Positions 28,628-38,332 of a DNA stretch of 64,000 nt are shown piece after piece. The DNA is from Acinetobacter rongchengensis (GTDB lineage Bacteria > Pseudomonadota > Gammaproteobacteria > Pseudomonadales > Moraxellaceae): positions 1 to 64,000 of the forward strand of contig NZ_RAXT01000010.1 of the NCBI RefSeq assembly GCF_003611475.1, in the 5' to 3' direction. Position 1 is the stretch's first letter. Every line of letters starts with the position of its first letter. A program made the translations under genes and the position numbers. A model generated the notes under the pieces. The model saw only the letters and a list, made by a program, of their open reading frames with translations, was not told where the DNA came from and ran no database searches.

Positions 28628-29338
28628 ATGACTGAATTGACTTTGCCAATGATTGGTTATATGCGATCACCTTATAAAGAAAAGTTTGGTATTCCACGCC
28701 AACCGAATCTTGTTCAAGTTGAATCTTATATAGAAATGCTTGCACCATATAATGACTTATTGGCATTTGAAGGTATCGAAGAATTTAGTCATTTATGGAT
28801 TATTTGGCAATTCCATGACAATAAAAATCAACAAGATAAAGAAAAATTTAGACCACAGGTTCGTCCACCTCGTTTAGGTGGTAATAAGAAGATCGGTATT
28901 TTTGCGACCCGCAGTATGTATCGCCCTGCACCAATAGGATTATCCGTAGTCAAACTAAAAAGCGTTGAAAAACATGGAAGCACAATTAGGGTTTATCTTG
29001 AAGGGAGTGATTTATTGGATGGAACCCCAATTCTTGATATCAAACCTTATATCCAATATTCAGATGCAGTCATTAATGCTAAAAGTGGTTATGCTCAAAA
29101 TGAGCCTACACGGAAAGTGGTGCAGTGGAATGAGCAAGCCCAATTGATCAAGCAAAAGTTACTTGAGGCAAAGAAAATTAATCCGCAATATATCAATGAG
29201 CTAGAACAAGTTTTATCTCTAGATCCACGACCCGCTTATCAACATGATGAAGCACGTGTTTATGGGATGAGGTTTGGAGCATTTAATATTCAATTTAATT
29301 GTCATCAAGATGCGATTTATATTCAAAATATTGAATAA
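28628..29338 (+). CDS. trmO: tRNA (N6-threonylcarbamoyladenosine-37-N6)-methyltransferase
   Basis: Methylates t6A37 in certain tRNAs with SAM. 236 residues: the beta-barrel TrmO (TsaA/YaeB) domain with GYMRSPYKEKFGIPRQPNLV, FSHLWIIWQFH, RPPRLGGNKKIGIFATR, YRPAPIGLSVVKL and LDIKPYIQYSDA, and a short C-terminal domain that ends with YGMRFGAFNIQFNCH (E. coli YaeB has the same two-part layout). The ATG at 28628 starts the family sequence; an in-frame TTG lies 24 bases upstream. Shine-Dalgarno is weak. Confidence 0.93.
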   Translation: MTELTLPMIGYMRSPYKEKFGIPRQPNLVQVESYIEMLAPYNDLLAFEGIEEFSHLWIIWQFHDNKNQQDKEKFRPQVRPPRLGGNKKIGIFATRSMYRPAPIGLSVVKLKSVEKHGSTIRVYLEGSDLLDGTPILDIKPYIQYSDAVINAKSGYAQNEPTRKVVQWNEQAQLIKQKLLEAKKINPQYINELEQVLSLDPRPAYQHDEARVYGMRFGAFNIQFNCHQDAIYIQNIE

Positions 29339-29414
29339 ATTATTAAAAATTAGTTTTGCAAAGTGAATCGAAGGTTATGAGATTTTGAGTTTATCAAGCA
29401 AATCCAGCATTCAC

Positions 29415-29438
29415 ACTAAATATATGATGATATTTAGT
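29415..29438. terminator. Hairpin between trmO and the CYTH-CHAD gene
   Basis: ACTAAATAT and ATATTTAGT form a perfect 9-bp A/T-rich stem around ATGATG, directly before the stop codon of the minus-strand gene. It is placed between convergent genes and may be a bidirectional terminator; the stem is weak. Confidence 0.5.
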
Positions 29439-29439
29439 A

Positions 29440-30909
29440 TTATTTCCAAAAGCGTTTGGCTTGAGCAAAGTTCAGCAAATCTTGCTGTGATTTTAACAGT
29501 GCTTTTTGTTTTTCAGCTGCAAGCCATCCTAGGGCAAACCACACTTCAGGTTGCGTTGGGATATAAGGCTGTAACAAGTTTTCAGCAACAATAAAATCAT
29601 TATATTTCCCTAAACTCTCTTGTGCGGGTTTTAGCATTTTTAAATAGCTTTTTACCGCATTTGGATCATATAAAGATGAAACAAATTCAATGCTATAACG
29701 TAATCTTTTAAGCCGTTTTCGGGTACGATGACGCGCTTCAATCTCTAAATCTAAATAGTGTTCAGCATCAAATTGTATACTGCGATGGAGCTTTTCAAGA
29801 TTTTTAGCAATACTTTTTTCGATTGATTTTGTGGATTGCGCATGCGTTTCTTGCTGTGAAAATTGAATGAGGGATAACACTAAACTCGCAAAGTTCAAGG
29901 TTTTAAAGGCATCACTAATTTTATGATTCTCATGTTGCGGTTGTGCTTTAAGTTGTAACTGAGGCGCATCAACAGCTTCAAGCTGGGGTAAGATTTCTTC
30001 ATAGAGCATACTCCAATCCCGAGAAGTGCCTAAGTCTCGAAATAAATGTGTCAATTCAGTTTGCCAAGTTAAATCAATATTTTGCGACCAATTATCAAAG
30101 GTTTTTAAAGCACTGCGTAATCGTCGAATTGCTACACGAGCCTGATGGACATGTTCACTATTGAATTGTTGCGAAGCAATCGCTGTACTATTGGGCAGTA
30201 AGTGTTGTAGGCAATTATGGATTACTTTTTTTAAAGCAATTTCAGTTGAATCATTTTTATCTAAATTTAAAGGCATTTGTAGTTGAGCAGGTATTTGCTG
30301 AATATTCTGAGCAAGATGAAAGCCTTGCTGCGTTTTACTTAAAATATCTAACCATAAGCCATAACGTTTAACACGCGGTAAAATAAACGACATGAGATCT
30401 TGAATCGTACCTTGTTTAAGCTTAAATTTAACTGCATAAATTTCGATTTGATCTTTATGAACGTTTAGAAAACCACGATCAAGTTCCACCTCAATTTGGC
30501 TATTTTGAAAATTAAATAGTGTGGTTGATCTTTCCAGTTTTGTCTGAAATTGCATCAGCAATTGTTGTTCAATGTCTGCAATTAATTTTCGAACATGTTT
30601 TGGGATTTTATTATTTTGATCATCTTTGAAATCATGTGTATTGAAAATATGATTTTCATCGCAGGTAATATTATGTTTAATATGAAATTTTTTACTTGAG
30701 TGATCCGATACAATTTTAACAATCTGTGTCGATTGTTTATTTTCCAAACGTTGTTTGAGTAAAATTGCATGTTGAAATAGATCAAATTGGATATTGTCGA
30801 AATAAAGGGTTTCAATCGATTTATGTTGCACGCTTTTACGTTGCAATGCTTTGAAAATTAATTCACGCTTGTCTATTGGAATTTGAAATTTAAGCTCAAT
30901 TTCTTGCAT
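29440..30909 (-). CDS. CYTH-CHAD protein with canonical CHAD and eroded CYTH
   Basis: 489 residues. The N-terminal CYTH region (about 1-190) keeps the opening MQEIELKFQIP (ExExK) but loses other tunnel residues: the usual acidic triplet strand (ExExEL) reads IYAVKFKLKQG, and the LxLK strand reads QIVKI. Phosphohydrolase activity is therefore doubtful. The C-terminal CHAD (about 225-485) is intact, with HVHQARVAIRRLRSALKTF, DLGTSRDWSMLYEEI, RHRTRKRLKRLRYSIEFV and QESLGKYNDF. These are the conserved His/Arg/Lys positions that bind polyphosphate in characterised CHAD proteins. It is the downstream of two tandem paralogues; 217 bases with a branched hairpin separate them. Confidence 0.9.
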   Translation of the reverse strand: MQEIELKFQIPIDKRELIFKALQRKSVQHKSIETLYFDNIQFDLFQHAILLKQRLENKQSTQIVKIVSDHSSKKFHIKHNITCDENHIFNTHDFKDDQNNKIPKHVRKLIADIEQQLLMQFQTKLERSTTLFNFQNSQIEVELDRGFLNVHKDQIEIYAVKFKLKQGTIQDLMSFILPRVKRYGLWLDILSKTQQGFHLAQNIQQIPAQLQMPLNLDKNDSTEIALKKVIHNCLQHLLPNSTAIASQQFNSEHVHQARVAIRRLRSALKTFDNWSQNIDLTWQTELTHLFRDLGTSRDWSMLYEEILPQLEAVDAPQLQLKAQPQHENHKISDAFKTLNFASLVLSLIQFSQQETHAQSTKSIEKSIAKNLEKLHRSIQFDAEHYLDLEIEARHRTRKRLKRLRYSIEFVSSLYDPNAVKSYLKMLKPAQESLGKYNDFIVAENLLQPYIPTQPEVWFALGWLAAEKQKALLKSQQDLLNFAQAKRFWK

Positions 30910-31033
30910 TGTTAAAATTCCATTTTTATAAATGTTTCAATTAAGTCTAACGCTATTTGCAATATGATTACGTCATTTTTATGTTGTGATTATTATTGAA
31001 TATTTGTTGTTATAAGTTCCGATAATAAAAGCA

Positions 31034-31114
31034 AGGATATGAAGATTTTAAGTGAAAAGTCTTTCACTTGAGATTTTTCAATTAAAAATTATCAATTAAA
31101 ATCATTCATATCCT
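31034..31114 (-). promoter_or_regulatory. Large branched hairpin between the two CYTH-CHAD genes
   Basis: AGGATATGAAGATTTTAA (31034-31051) pairs with 31096-31114 over 18 bp with one bulged base. The enclosed 44 bases contain a smaller hairpin (GTGAAA / TTTCAC). On the minus strand it follows the upstream paralogue's stop codon by 13 bases and ends near TTGCTTTTATT, so a terminator or attenuator between the genes is likely. Confidence 0.65.
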
Positions 31115-31126
31115 AGGTAGAAAAGG

Positions 31127-32587
31127 TTATTTTAGGAATTTACGACTCACCAAGAATTGTTCAGTCGCATCTAATAAAGTTTGTGCATAAGCCTCTTGTT
31201 TTGCAGTAAGCCAACCTAAAGCAAACCAATCACTGGCTTCAAGTTCCGTTTGTTGTAAATACGATGCAGAAGAAGCAAGTAGCTGATATTGCTCAGACGC
31301 TTGTTGAGCATCATTTAAAGATTTCGCATATTTTTGTAGATTTTTGACATCATAAATATGGGTTAAGATTGGAAAACTAAATTTTAATTCATTGAGTCGT
31401 TGTGCCAATAATTCTAAACTTTCCAAATCCGCTAAATCGGCCTGCGTTAAAGCTTCTTGAAGGTGTTTATATTGATTTTGCAAGGTGTTTTGTGCATACC
31501 ACTTTAAATCATGTTCCTGTGTTTTTTCAGATTGACCTAAACTAAACATCAATAATTCTAAATAATGTTGCACATTCTGTGTAGATTTCACCAAGTTGTT
31601 GAGTTTTTCTTGAGCATACAAAATGTCTTTATCTAAACTTTCCGCGGTTTTAGGGTTCTGCAATAAAGCGCCTAGGGTACTTTGCATGTGCTCAAAATGT
31701 TGCAGGTTTTTAAAATGGCTTTCAAAAGCAGCCAATTGATGCGCCCATTTATCCGTTTTAATCTCAGTCCAATCTTTAAAGAGAGAAAGACTTAAATGTA
31801 AATGATGTAATGCAATTTGAGCTTGATGAATATGTTCAGCTTCGGCCACTTGTGCTGAAATTGCAGAAATATTGGGTAAAAGGTGCTGCATATGATTGGC
31901 AATGAGTGCTCTTAAATTCTTATCTGCACTGTCTTTTTTATTGAGAATAATTTCTTTACTGTGTTTTGCAGGGCTTACTGTTTTATTTAATGTTAGTAAA
32001 TTTCCAAATTCAGCTTTGCTACGAACGTCCAGCCAAAGTTGATATTTTTTAACCCATTCAAAACTAAAAGCCAATAACGATTGGATTGAGCCACTTTTGA
32101 GTTCAAATTCAACTTCATAGATTTCTTGTTGAGCTGTATCTGTACGAACTTCTCCAATATCCAAACAAACTTCAATTTCTGCATCTTCAAAATGAATGAC
32201 ACGAAATGTACGTTGGATGTCTGTTTCAAACTGAAGTTTCAAATGTTCGAATTGATCACCCAATGCATTTTTTAAAATCTGATGGGCCTCAGATTGTTCA
32301 CTATAAATAGATAAATCCAGTTTTGGTGCTTCGGAAAGTTCCCCCAAATCATGATTTTCTTCAATGCGCTGTAAATGGCTTTTTGTCGCAGCTTTAAGTG
32401 TTTGTATCCAACGTGTGCCTTCTAGGCGCTGACGGAGTGCTGCGCCATTTAAAGAGAGTTTTTTGTCATCTGTATCATAATACTTTGCTTGTAATTGAAT
32501 TAGCTCAGATTTTTTAGGGTCTAATGCTTTAAGTAATGCATTTCGACGAGTCTCAGGAATCTGAAATTTTAATTCAACTTCAAGCAT
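31127..32587 (-). CDS. CYTH-CHAD protein with canonical CYTH and eroded CHAD
   Basis: 486 residues. The CYTH half (about 1-190) has the signatures of inorganic triphosphatase/ygiF-type proteins: MLEVELKFQIP (ExExK), AALRQRLEGTRWIQTLKA, EIEVCLDIGEV and IYEVEFELKSG, retaining the acidic strand that binds metal. The C-terminal half aligns in position with CHAD but its key residues are gone: IHQAQIALHHLHLSLSLF where basic HxxRVxxRRLR is expected, no LGxxRDxD, no RKxxKxLRY, and no QxxLGxxxD. E. coli YgiF likewise has a weak CHAD, so a CYTH triphosphatase with a structural C-terminal half is plausible. AGGA lies seven bases before the ATG. Confidence 0.9.
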   Translation of the reverse strand: MLEVELKFQIPETRRNALLKALDPKKSELIQLQAKYYDTDDKKLSLNGAALRQRLEGTRWIQTLKAATKSHLQRIEENHDLGELSEAPKLDLSIYSEQSEAHQILKNALGDQFEHLKLQFETDIQRTFRVIHFEDAEIEVCLDIGEVRTDTAQQEIYEVEFELKSGSIQSLLAFSFEWVKKYQLWLDVRSKAEFGNLLTLNKTVSPAKHSKEIILNKKDSADKNLRALIANHMQHLLPNISAISAQVAEAEHIHQAQIALHHLHLSLSLFKDWTEIKTDKWAHQLAAFESHFKNLQHFEHMQSTLGALLQNPKTAESLDKDILYAQEKLNNLVKSTQNVQHYLELLMFSLGQSEKTQEHDLKWYAQNTLQNQYKHLQEALTQADLADLESLELLAQRLNELKFSFPILTHIYDVKNLQKYAKSLNDAQQASEQYQLLASSASYLQQTELEASDWFALGWLTAKQEAYAQTLLDATEQFLVSRKFLK

Positions 32588-32855
32588 GATCAAATCCTAG
32601 TAATATTGTTTAAATTAGAAAGTCTATGAGGATACAGCCAACGATTTGCGCAAAAACATTTGTAAAACGTAATCGTGTAAATGAATTGAACTGAATTTTA
32701 GTGAGATATTGTAGCGTAAAAATATCAATTAAAATGGGTGTTCTAATGTCGATTTGTGCTCATCTTTTTAGCTTAGCTTGATAGAAGTATTGCTTTGATT
32801 GTAAATTCAACATAAATTAGGGATAGAAGGGTAAAAATAGATCAGGATGATTGCA

Positions 32856-33239
32856 ATGAATGCACATATTGAACCAAAAGCAGATGTAGAAATATCTAAA
32901 CAATTTCAATTGCCTATAAAAAACTATTCAACGTTCTATCGTTTTTATTTAACTGAACATCGCAATATTATGAGCCGTCGACTACATGCAGTTGGAAGCA
33001 GTGTCGGGATTTATTTTTTTACTCAAGCTATTCGCCAAAAAAAGCCAAAATATTTTATTTATGGATTGGTATCGGGCTATGCATGTGCATGGGTTGGGCA
33101 TTTTGTTTTTGAAAAAAACAAACCTGCAAGTTTTAAACAACCATTATATAGTTTTATTTCAGATTGGCGAATGCTATCCGATATTATTCGTGGCAATTTA
33201 AGTTTAAAAGACCGTAAATTTGATAAAATTGACAGTTAA
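32856..33239 (+). CDS. Mpo1-like (DUF962) membrane protein
   Basis: 127 residues. The pattern FYRFYLTEHRNIMSRRLHAVG, then GHFVFEKNKPASFKQPLYS, is the Mpo1/YGL010w-like family (DUF962), whose yeast member is an iron-dependent 2-hydroxy fatty acid dioxygenase; the conserved His residues (EHRN, RLHAVG, GHFVFEKNKPA) are present. One or two hydrophobic segments lie between. The first ATG at 32847 is an alternative, but AGGA is spaced eight bases before 32856. It is divergent from the CYTH-CHAD genes. Confidence 0.85.
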   Translation: MNAHIEPKADVEISKQFQLPIKNYSTFYRFYLTEHRNIMSRRLHAVGSSVGIYFFTQAIRQKKPKYFIYGLVSGYACAWVGHFVFEKNKPASFKQPLYSFISDWRMLSDIIRGNLSLKDRKFDKIDS

Positions 33240-33523
33240 TGTCTATTTCTAACATAAACGGGTGTTAGATAGCATAACCATTAGATAAATGCTTTCACTT
33301 TTATTGAGTTTATTTTGATCTATTCAATATGATTTTTTTTAATTGTTTGAAATAACTTTATATTTAAACTCAATATTTTAAAGTAATACTCATTTTGTTT
33401 TTTTGGATTGTTTTATTGATCGTTATAATGACTATTTTGTTTATAAATTATTGGATTTAATTCTGTATATTTCATGTGATTTTTTGATATATTAATGATT
33501 AGTCCATGAATTAAAAAAACACA

Positions 33524-34696
33524 ATGACTTATAGAGAATATTATGATGAATTGGTTGAGTTGATTTATAAAATTCCTATTCAAAATGATGGATGGGGAAT
33601 TTTCCTAGCTAGACTCAATCAAGTAATGGATTCCTCAGCGATTCATGTTATTGGCATGGATTTAAAATATAACGCGTTTTCATATAGTCGTGCAATTTCA
33701 TTAAATACTGAAGAAGAAAGTGCCAGTATAGAAGTCAATTATATACAAAATTATATTAAGAATGATCCACGGTGGGTTGACGTCTTAAATAAACAGCAGA
33801 CAGGGTGGTATCAATGTCATCATTTTATTGATGATGCAACCATGGAATCTTCGGAAGTATATAAAAATATTTTAGAACCGAATCAAATTCGTTATAGTGC
33901 TGTACATGAATTAATTCAAGATGATCGCTTATGTGTCATTATTGGTATTAATACCTCCAAGCAACGAGCGCCTTTAAATCAAGATGAATTAGATTTTTTA
34001 GATCAATTGGTGGTGCATTTAAAAAGAATTGCGGTAATTCAACGCTATATCTTTGAATTTTCAAGTAAAGCAATTATTGGCTATTCACTGATTGATAAAT
34101 TATCGCAACCGATCATTCTCATCAATTTAGACTGTAAAGTGGTTCATTTGAATACCTCGGCACAACAACTCATTCAAAAAACGAAAGTGGTGAATATATG
34201 TGATGATCAGTTGTTATTACCACAACCATTTCAACAAAAATTAGCCAGTAACCTACAAAATATTGAATGTTTATTTAGGCAAAAAAGTGATCATCTACAT
34301 GACGTCATCAAAGATGGCTGTATTAAACTTGACGATGGAAATGGCGGAAAGATATATATTTTTGCGACCTTATTAATCTCAGAACATGAGTTAAAGACTT
34401 TTGGTATTCGACCAACGGTAATGTTGACCATTTATCACCCTAAATATTCACCTACGATAAATTCACATCTGCTACATACAGCATTTAATCTAACACCAGC
34501 GGAATCAAGAGTCGCTATTTTATTATTGGAAGGTTTTGTAGCAAAAGAAATTTCAATAAAAAATAATGTTTCAATCGATACTGTGAGAAAGCAAATTAAG
34601 GAGATTTTAAGGAAAACGGATACAAATCGACAATCTGATTTGGTGAAATTGTTGTTGAGTATGCCCAAATATTTTAATGAAATTTTAACCGAATAA
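33524..34696 (+). CDS. LuxR-family transcriptional regulator
   Basis: 390 residues. The C-terminal 65 residues form a LuxR-type helix-turn-helix (LTPAESRVAILLLEGFVAKEISIK, about residues 318-341, then VSIDTVRKQIKEILRKTDT and QSDLVKLLLS). The N-terminal 180 residues look like a sensory domain of unknown type, followed by a PAS-like segment (IGYSLIDKLSQPIILINLDC, about 190-240). No receiver domain, autoinducer-binding signature or luxI-like gene is nearby. The upstream 280 bases are extremely A+T-rich and no Shine-Dalgarno precedes the ATG, so the start is less certain. Confidence 0.85.
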   Translation: MTYREYYDELVELIYKIPIQNDGWGIFLARLNQVMDSSAIHVIGMDLKYNAFSYSRAISLNTEEESASIEVNYIQNYIKNDPRWVDVLNKQQTGWYQCHHFIDDATMESSEVYKNILEPNQIRYSAVHELIQDDRLCVIIGINTSKQRAPLNQDELDFLDQLVVHLKRIAVIQRYIFEFSSKAIIGYSLIDKLSQPIILINLDCKVVHLNTSAQQLIQKTKVVNICDDQLLLPQPFQQKLASNLQNIECLFRQKSDHLHDVIKDGCIKLDDGNGGKIYIFATLLISEHELKTFGIRPTVMLTIYHPKYSPTINSHLLHTAFNLTPAESRVAILLLEGFVAKEISIKNNVSIDTVRKQIKEILRKTDTNRQSDLVKLLLSMPKYFNEILTE

Positions 34697-35083
34697 AAAT
34701 TTCAATCCCTATTTATAAGTATTTTCAATACTAAAAAATATTTAAAAGATTAAATATTGATTCTTTGAAAAATGGATATGTACATATCAATTAATTTATA
34801 AATCGCTGGCTTATATAGTTGAGTTTTAGATCTATTGATGGATTTAAGTTTCGAGAATGAGCGATTTAATTTTTGATCAGTTTTTGCTATCTGTTGCAAA
34901 GTCGCAAAAGTGAAAGGGGGAATGAGAATATTTATATCGTTAATAAGCCAGTGCATTCCAATTTTTCAGATATCAACAAAGTATAGCGGCGTTTCCAAAA
35001 CAATAAATTTTATATGCCAATATGTATTTAAATAAAACACTGGTTATACTTCTACTTTGATTTATCTGAGTACGAGTAAAAGT
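34697..35083. other. A+T-rich gap between the LuxR-type gene and thiE
   Basis: About 390 bases. The only sizeable frame is a 68-codon minus-strand ORF with no convincing ribosome binding site, which I do not call. No TPP-riboswitch-like sequence is visible ahead of thiE. Confidence 0.5.
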
Positions 35084-35710
35084 ATGCGTGGCCTTTACCT
35101 CATCACCAATGATGATCCTATCGATTTACTCCTACAAAAATTAGAAGCAGCTTTGGCAACTCATCATATTGCCATTCTCCAGTACCGTCGTAAGAACATT
35201 GTTAAAACAGAACAATTGGGTGAAGTTGAATCGATCAAACAACTTTGTGAAAAGTATCAAACACCATTTGTGATCAATGATGATTTGGAGCTTGCAGAAC
35301 AGTTTGGTTTAGGTGTGCATTTGGGACAATCTGATGGTGAAATTTCGGATGCAGCTGCACGGTTGCCACAAGGCGTGATTATTGGTCGAACTTGCTTGAA
35401 TTCATTAGAACTTGCAGAACAAGCCATTGCTGATGGTGCAACTTATATTGCTTTTGGTGCAATTTATGCGACATCGACTAAACCTGAAGCAGGGGATATT
35501 GGGCTGGATGTTTTAAAGCAGGCTTCTGAAAAATTTGACCTACCGATTTGTGCAATTGGTGGTTTAACTGTTGAAAATTCAAAAGTTGTGATTGATTCGG
35601 GTGCTGACCTTTGCGCCGTGATTAGTGATATATTAGCTTTACCCGTTGAAAATATTCCAGCACGTGTCGCAGCATGGGCACAACTTTTTGCAGAAACAGC
35701 ATCATCTTAA
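35084..35710 (+). CDS. thiE: Thiamine-phosphate synthase
   Basis: Joins the thiazole and pyrimidine halves of thiamine. 208 residues, TIM barrel: MRGLYLITNDD, AILQYRRKN (pyrimidine pyrophosphate contact Q-x-R-x-K), TPFVINDDLELAEQFGLGVH (about residues 63-82), YIAFGAIYATSTKPEAG and ICAIGGLTVEN, all typical of ThiE. The start MRGLYL is the family start; nine codons upstream are open but unrelated. hemL follows 61 bases downstream on the same strand, so the two may be cotranscribed. Confidence 0.95.
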   Translation: MRGLYLITNDDPIDLLLQKLEAALATHHIAILQYRRKNIVKTEQLGEVESIKQLCEKYQTPFVINDDLELAEQFGLGVHLGQSDGEISDAAARLPQGVIIGRTCLNSLELAEQAIADGATYIAFGAIYATSTKPEAGDIGLDVLKQASEKFDLPICAIGGLTVENSKVVIDSGADLCAVISDILALPVENIPARVAAWAQLFAETASS

Positions 35711-35771
35711 TTTATATTGCCGTTTTTATATCATATTGAAATTTTAGTATTTTACAGGATTGAGTAGATTT

Positions 35772-37070
35772 ATGAGCTTATCTCCAAAGCAAGAACAATT
35801 GTTTAAACAAGCCAGTAAGCATATTCCAGGTGGTGTGAATTCACCTGTACGTGCATTTAATGGCGTGGGTGGTACGCCAGTGTTTATTGAAAAAGCCAAA
35901 GGTGCTTATTTATATGATGTCGATGGTAAACGCTATGTTGACTATGTCGGTTCTTGGGGACCCATGATTTTAGGTCATGCCCATCCTGATATTATCCAAG
36001 CAGTGCAAGATGCTGCTGTTGATGGTTTAAGTTTTGGTGCACCGACAGTACATGAAACGACATTGGCAGATATTATTTGTGAAATTATGCCTTCGATTGA
36101 AATGGTACGTATGACCAATTCAGGTACTGAAGCAACTATGACTGCAATCCGTCTCGCACGTGGCTATACGGGCCGTGACATGATTGTAAAATTTGAAGGT
36201 TGTTATCATGGGCACTCAGATTCGTTATTGGTAAAAGCGGGTTCGGGTATGTTAACTATGGGCGAACCGACTTCGAAAGGCGTGCCTGCTGATTTTGCTA
36301 AACATACAGTGACTTTACCCTATAACGACATCGAAGCTGTCAAAGCATGTTTTGCTAAATTTGGAAATGAGATTGCGGGTGTCATCGTTGAACCTGTTGC
36401 GGGCAATATGAATTTGGTTAAACCGATTCCAGGCTTCCTTGAAACAATTCGTGAACAATGTGATCAATATAAATCAGTGTTTATTATTGATGAGGTCATG
36501 ACCGGTTTCCGTGTTGCATTAGGGGGGGCGCAAGCCTATTACAATGTAAAACCTGACTTAACCACTCTCGGTAAAATTATTGGGGCAGGGCTACCAGTGG
36601 GGGCTTTTGGTGGTAAGCGTGAAATTATGGAATGTATTGCACCTCTAGGTGGTGTATATCAAGCTGGAACATTGTCTGGAAATCCATTGGCCATGCGTGC
36701 AGGGATTAAGATGTTTGAAAATTTACGTCAACCTAATTTCCATCAAAATTTGTCTGAAAAATTAGATCAATTATTAAAAGGCTTACAAGCTGCTGCTGAT
36801 CAAGCAGGGATTCCTTTCTTTACTCAGCAAGCAGGTGGTTTATTTGGAATTTACTTTACAGATCAAAAAGAAATCACCAGTTTTGACCATATTCTGAAAT
36901 GTGATATTGATGCGTTCCGTCAATTCTTCCATGGCATGTTACAACGTGGTGTAAATCTTGCACCTTCAGCGTTTGAAGCTGGTTTTATCTCTGCTGCGCA
37001 TAGTGATGAAGATATTCAATTTACGATTGAGATGGCTAAACAAGTTTTTGCTGAAATGAAGTCGATTTAA
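35772..37070 (+). CDS. hemL: Glutamate-1-semialdehyde 2,1-aminomutase
   Basis: PLP enzyme making 5-aminolevulinate, the first committed tetrapyrrole precursor of the C5 pathway. 432 residues: [40 protein letters not shown] (about residues 116-136), [22 protein letters not shown] and [18 protein letters not shown] with the Schiff-base Lys in LGK. The start [11 protein letters not shown] is preferred; an in-frame start four codons earlier is possible. The terminator follows the stop codon closely. Together with hemG in this window it belongs to haem synthesis, though the genes are not linked. Confidence 0.97.
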   Translation: MSLSPKQEQLFKQASKHIPGGVNSPVRAFNGVGGTPVFIEKAKGAYLYDVDGKRYVDYVGSWGPMILGHAHPDIIQAVQDAAVDGLSFGAPTVHETTLADIICEIMPSIEMVRMTNSGTEATMTAIRLARGYTGRDMIVKFEGCYHGHSDSLLVKAGSGMLTMGEPTSKGVPADFAKHTVTLPYNDIEAVKACFAKFGNEIAGVIVEPVAGNMNLVKPIPGFLETIREQCDQYKSVFIIDEVMTGFRVALGGAQAYYNVKPDLTTLGKIIGAGLPVGAFGGKREIMECIAPLGGVYQAGTLSGNPLAMRAGIKMFENLRQPNFHQNLSEKLDQLLKGLQAAADQAGIPFFTQQAGGLFGIYFTDQKEITSFDHILKCDIDAFRQFFHGMLQRGVNLAPSAFEAGFISAAHSDEDIQFTIEMAKQVFAEMKSI

Positions 37071-37088
37071 TTCAATTAGCTATGATCG

Positions 37089-37120
37089 AAAAAGCTCGCT
37101 GTTTACTGCGAGCTTTTTTA
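37089..37120 (+). terminator. Intrinsic terminator of hemL
   Basis: AAAAAGCTCGC pairs with GCGAGCTTTTT, with a T-run at the end and an A-run before, so it can also serve the convergent gene. Confidence 0.9.
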
Positions 37121-37142
37121 TGACGTATATTTTCAAATAAAA

Positions 37143-38207
37143 CTACAAACGATAAAACTGTTTCGCATTGTGATGAAATACTTTTTCTAGTGCATTTTCA
37201 TCATATTGCTGCACGATATCACTAAATGCATCAATGATATTGACTAAACTGGTATTGACCCGATCCATTGGAAAGTTTGAAGCAAACATGACCCGATAGG
37301 TTCCAAAACTATCGAAAGTATGGGTAATTAAAGGAGCAACAAGATCAATGATTTGCTGTTTAGAAGCCAATTGTTTTTTCTTATAAAACTGATGTCCTAA
37401 AACAGGCATAAACAATCCAGACATTTTGGTGTAGACATTGGGTAAAGTCCCAAGTTCGGCCATATAGTCTTGCCATTGATAGAAAATATTTTCTCGAGCC
37501 GTTTCAGTTAAGCCTGTATTTTGTCCTACCTTTCCAAACAGCCCAACAGGTGTGCCCAAATGATCCAAAACAATCGATGTTTCAGGAAATCTTTTGGCTA
37601 ATTCGATCACATCTGGAATCTGAGTTGAATACACCCATGCATCAAAGCTGAGGTTATGTTGCGCAATTTGTTCAAAACCTTTTAGAAATTTTTTATTGGT
37701 ATATAAACTTGGATCATCTGTCCAATTATGAACACCTTGATCTTCATGGAATGAAGCCATGCGACGAATACCACGTAAACGTTTTGAGGCTTTTTGATGT
37801 AATTTTAATATCTTTTTAAAATTACTATCGCAAGGATCAGCAGTAGCAACGATCCCGCCTAGCTGAACAGTATCATCATTAAAAGGTAAAGATTCTAGAA
37901 ATTCAGTTTCCCCAACGACACCTTTGCCCTTATGGTTAGCCCAACTTGCTTCTACATGGACGACTTGTTCAACGTGATACTGACCAATATCATTTTTGTA
38001 ATCTTGAGGTAAATACGGTTGAGTGATATGTGTGGTTAAACCAACAGTATCAATCAGATCTTTGGGTTTAACTAAACGCACCATTTTATCTAAGAGGAAA
38101 GGGTGATTTCCCAGTAGTTTAACGGCAAGTGCAGCTGCATGGGGTGTATGGTATGGATCCCATTGATGAATATGAGGATCAATAATTGGGAAATTGATAT
38201 GTTGCAT
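37143..38207 (-). CDS. Amidohydrolase-2 family protein
   Basis: 354 residues, a metal-dependent TIM-barrel hydrolase. The start has PIIDPHIHQWDPYHTPH (the HxH metal ligands), the middle has VVHVEASW and a mid-barrel EQIAQHNLSFDAWVYS, and a later strand has SIVLDHLGTP, with MFASNFPMD near the end matching the family's last Asp region. Relatives act on lactones and decarboxylated aromatic acids; the substrate here is unknown. A GGA lies eight bases before the ATG. It has no same-strand operon partner. Confidence 0.88.
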   Translation of the reverse strand: MQHINFPIIDPHIHQWDPYHTPHAAALAVKLLGNHPFLLDKMVRLVKPKDLIDTVGLTTHITQPYLPQDYKNDIGQYHVEQVVHVEASWANHKGKGVVGETEFLESLPFNDDTVQLGGIVATADPCDSNFKKILKLHQKASKRLRGIRRMASFHEDQGVHNWTDDPSLYTNKKFLKGFEQIAQHNLSFDAWVYSTQIPDVIELAKRFPETSIVLDHLGTPVGLFGKVGQNTGLTETARENIFYQWQDYMAELGTLPNVYTKMSGLFMPVLGHQFYKKKQLASKQQIIDLVAPLITHTFDSFGTYRVMFASNFPMDRVNTSLVNIIDAFSDIVQQYDENALEKVFHHNAKQFYRL

Positions 38208-38332
38208 ATAAGGTCCAAGTTGTTTTTTTTATTAGAAATACAATACATCAAATTGATAAAGTATGAATGTTATGTTTAGTAAATTTATTCACTATTAATA
38301 TCTTAATTGAAAGATTTATTCATTTTAAATCG

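Noticed and set aside
33524..34696. A quorum-sensing LuxR/LuxI pair
   Set aside because: Only the LuxR-type DNA-binding domain is present; no autoinducer-binding signature and no luxI-like synthase occur nearby.
34750..34956. 68-codon minus-strand ORF between the LuxR-type gene and thiE
   Set aside because: No credible ribosome binding site spacing, no recognised family, and it lies in A+T-rich intergenic DNA where chance frames of this length are expected.
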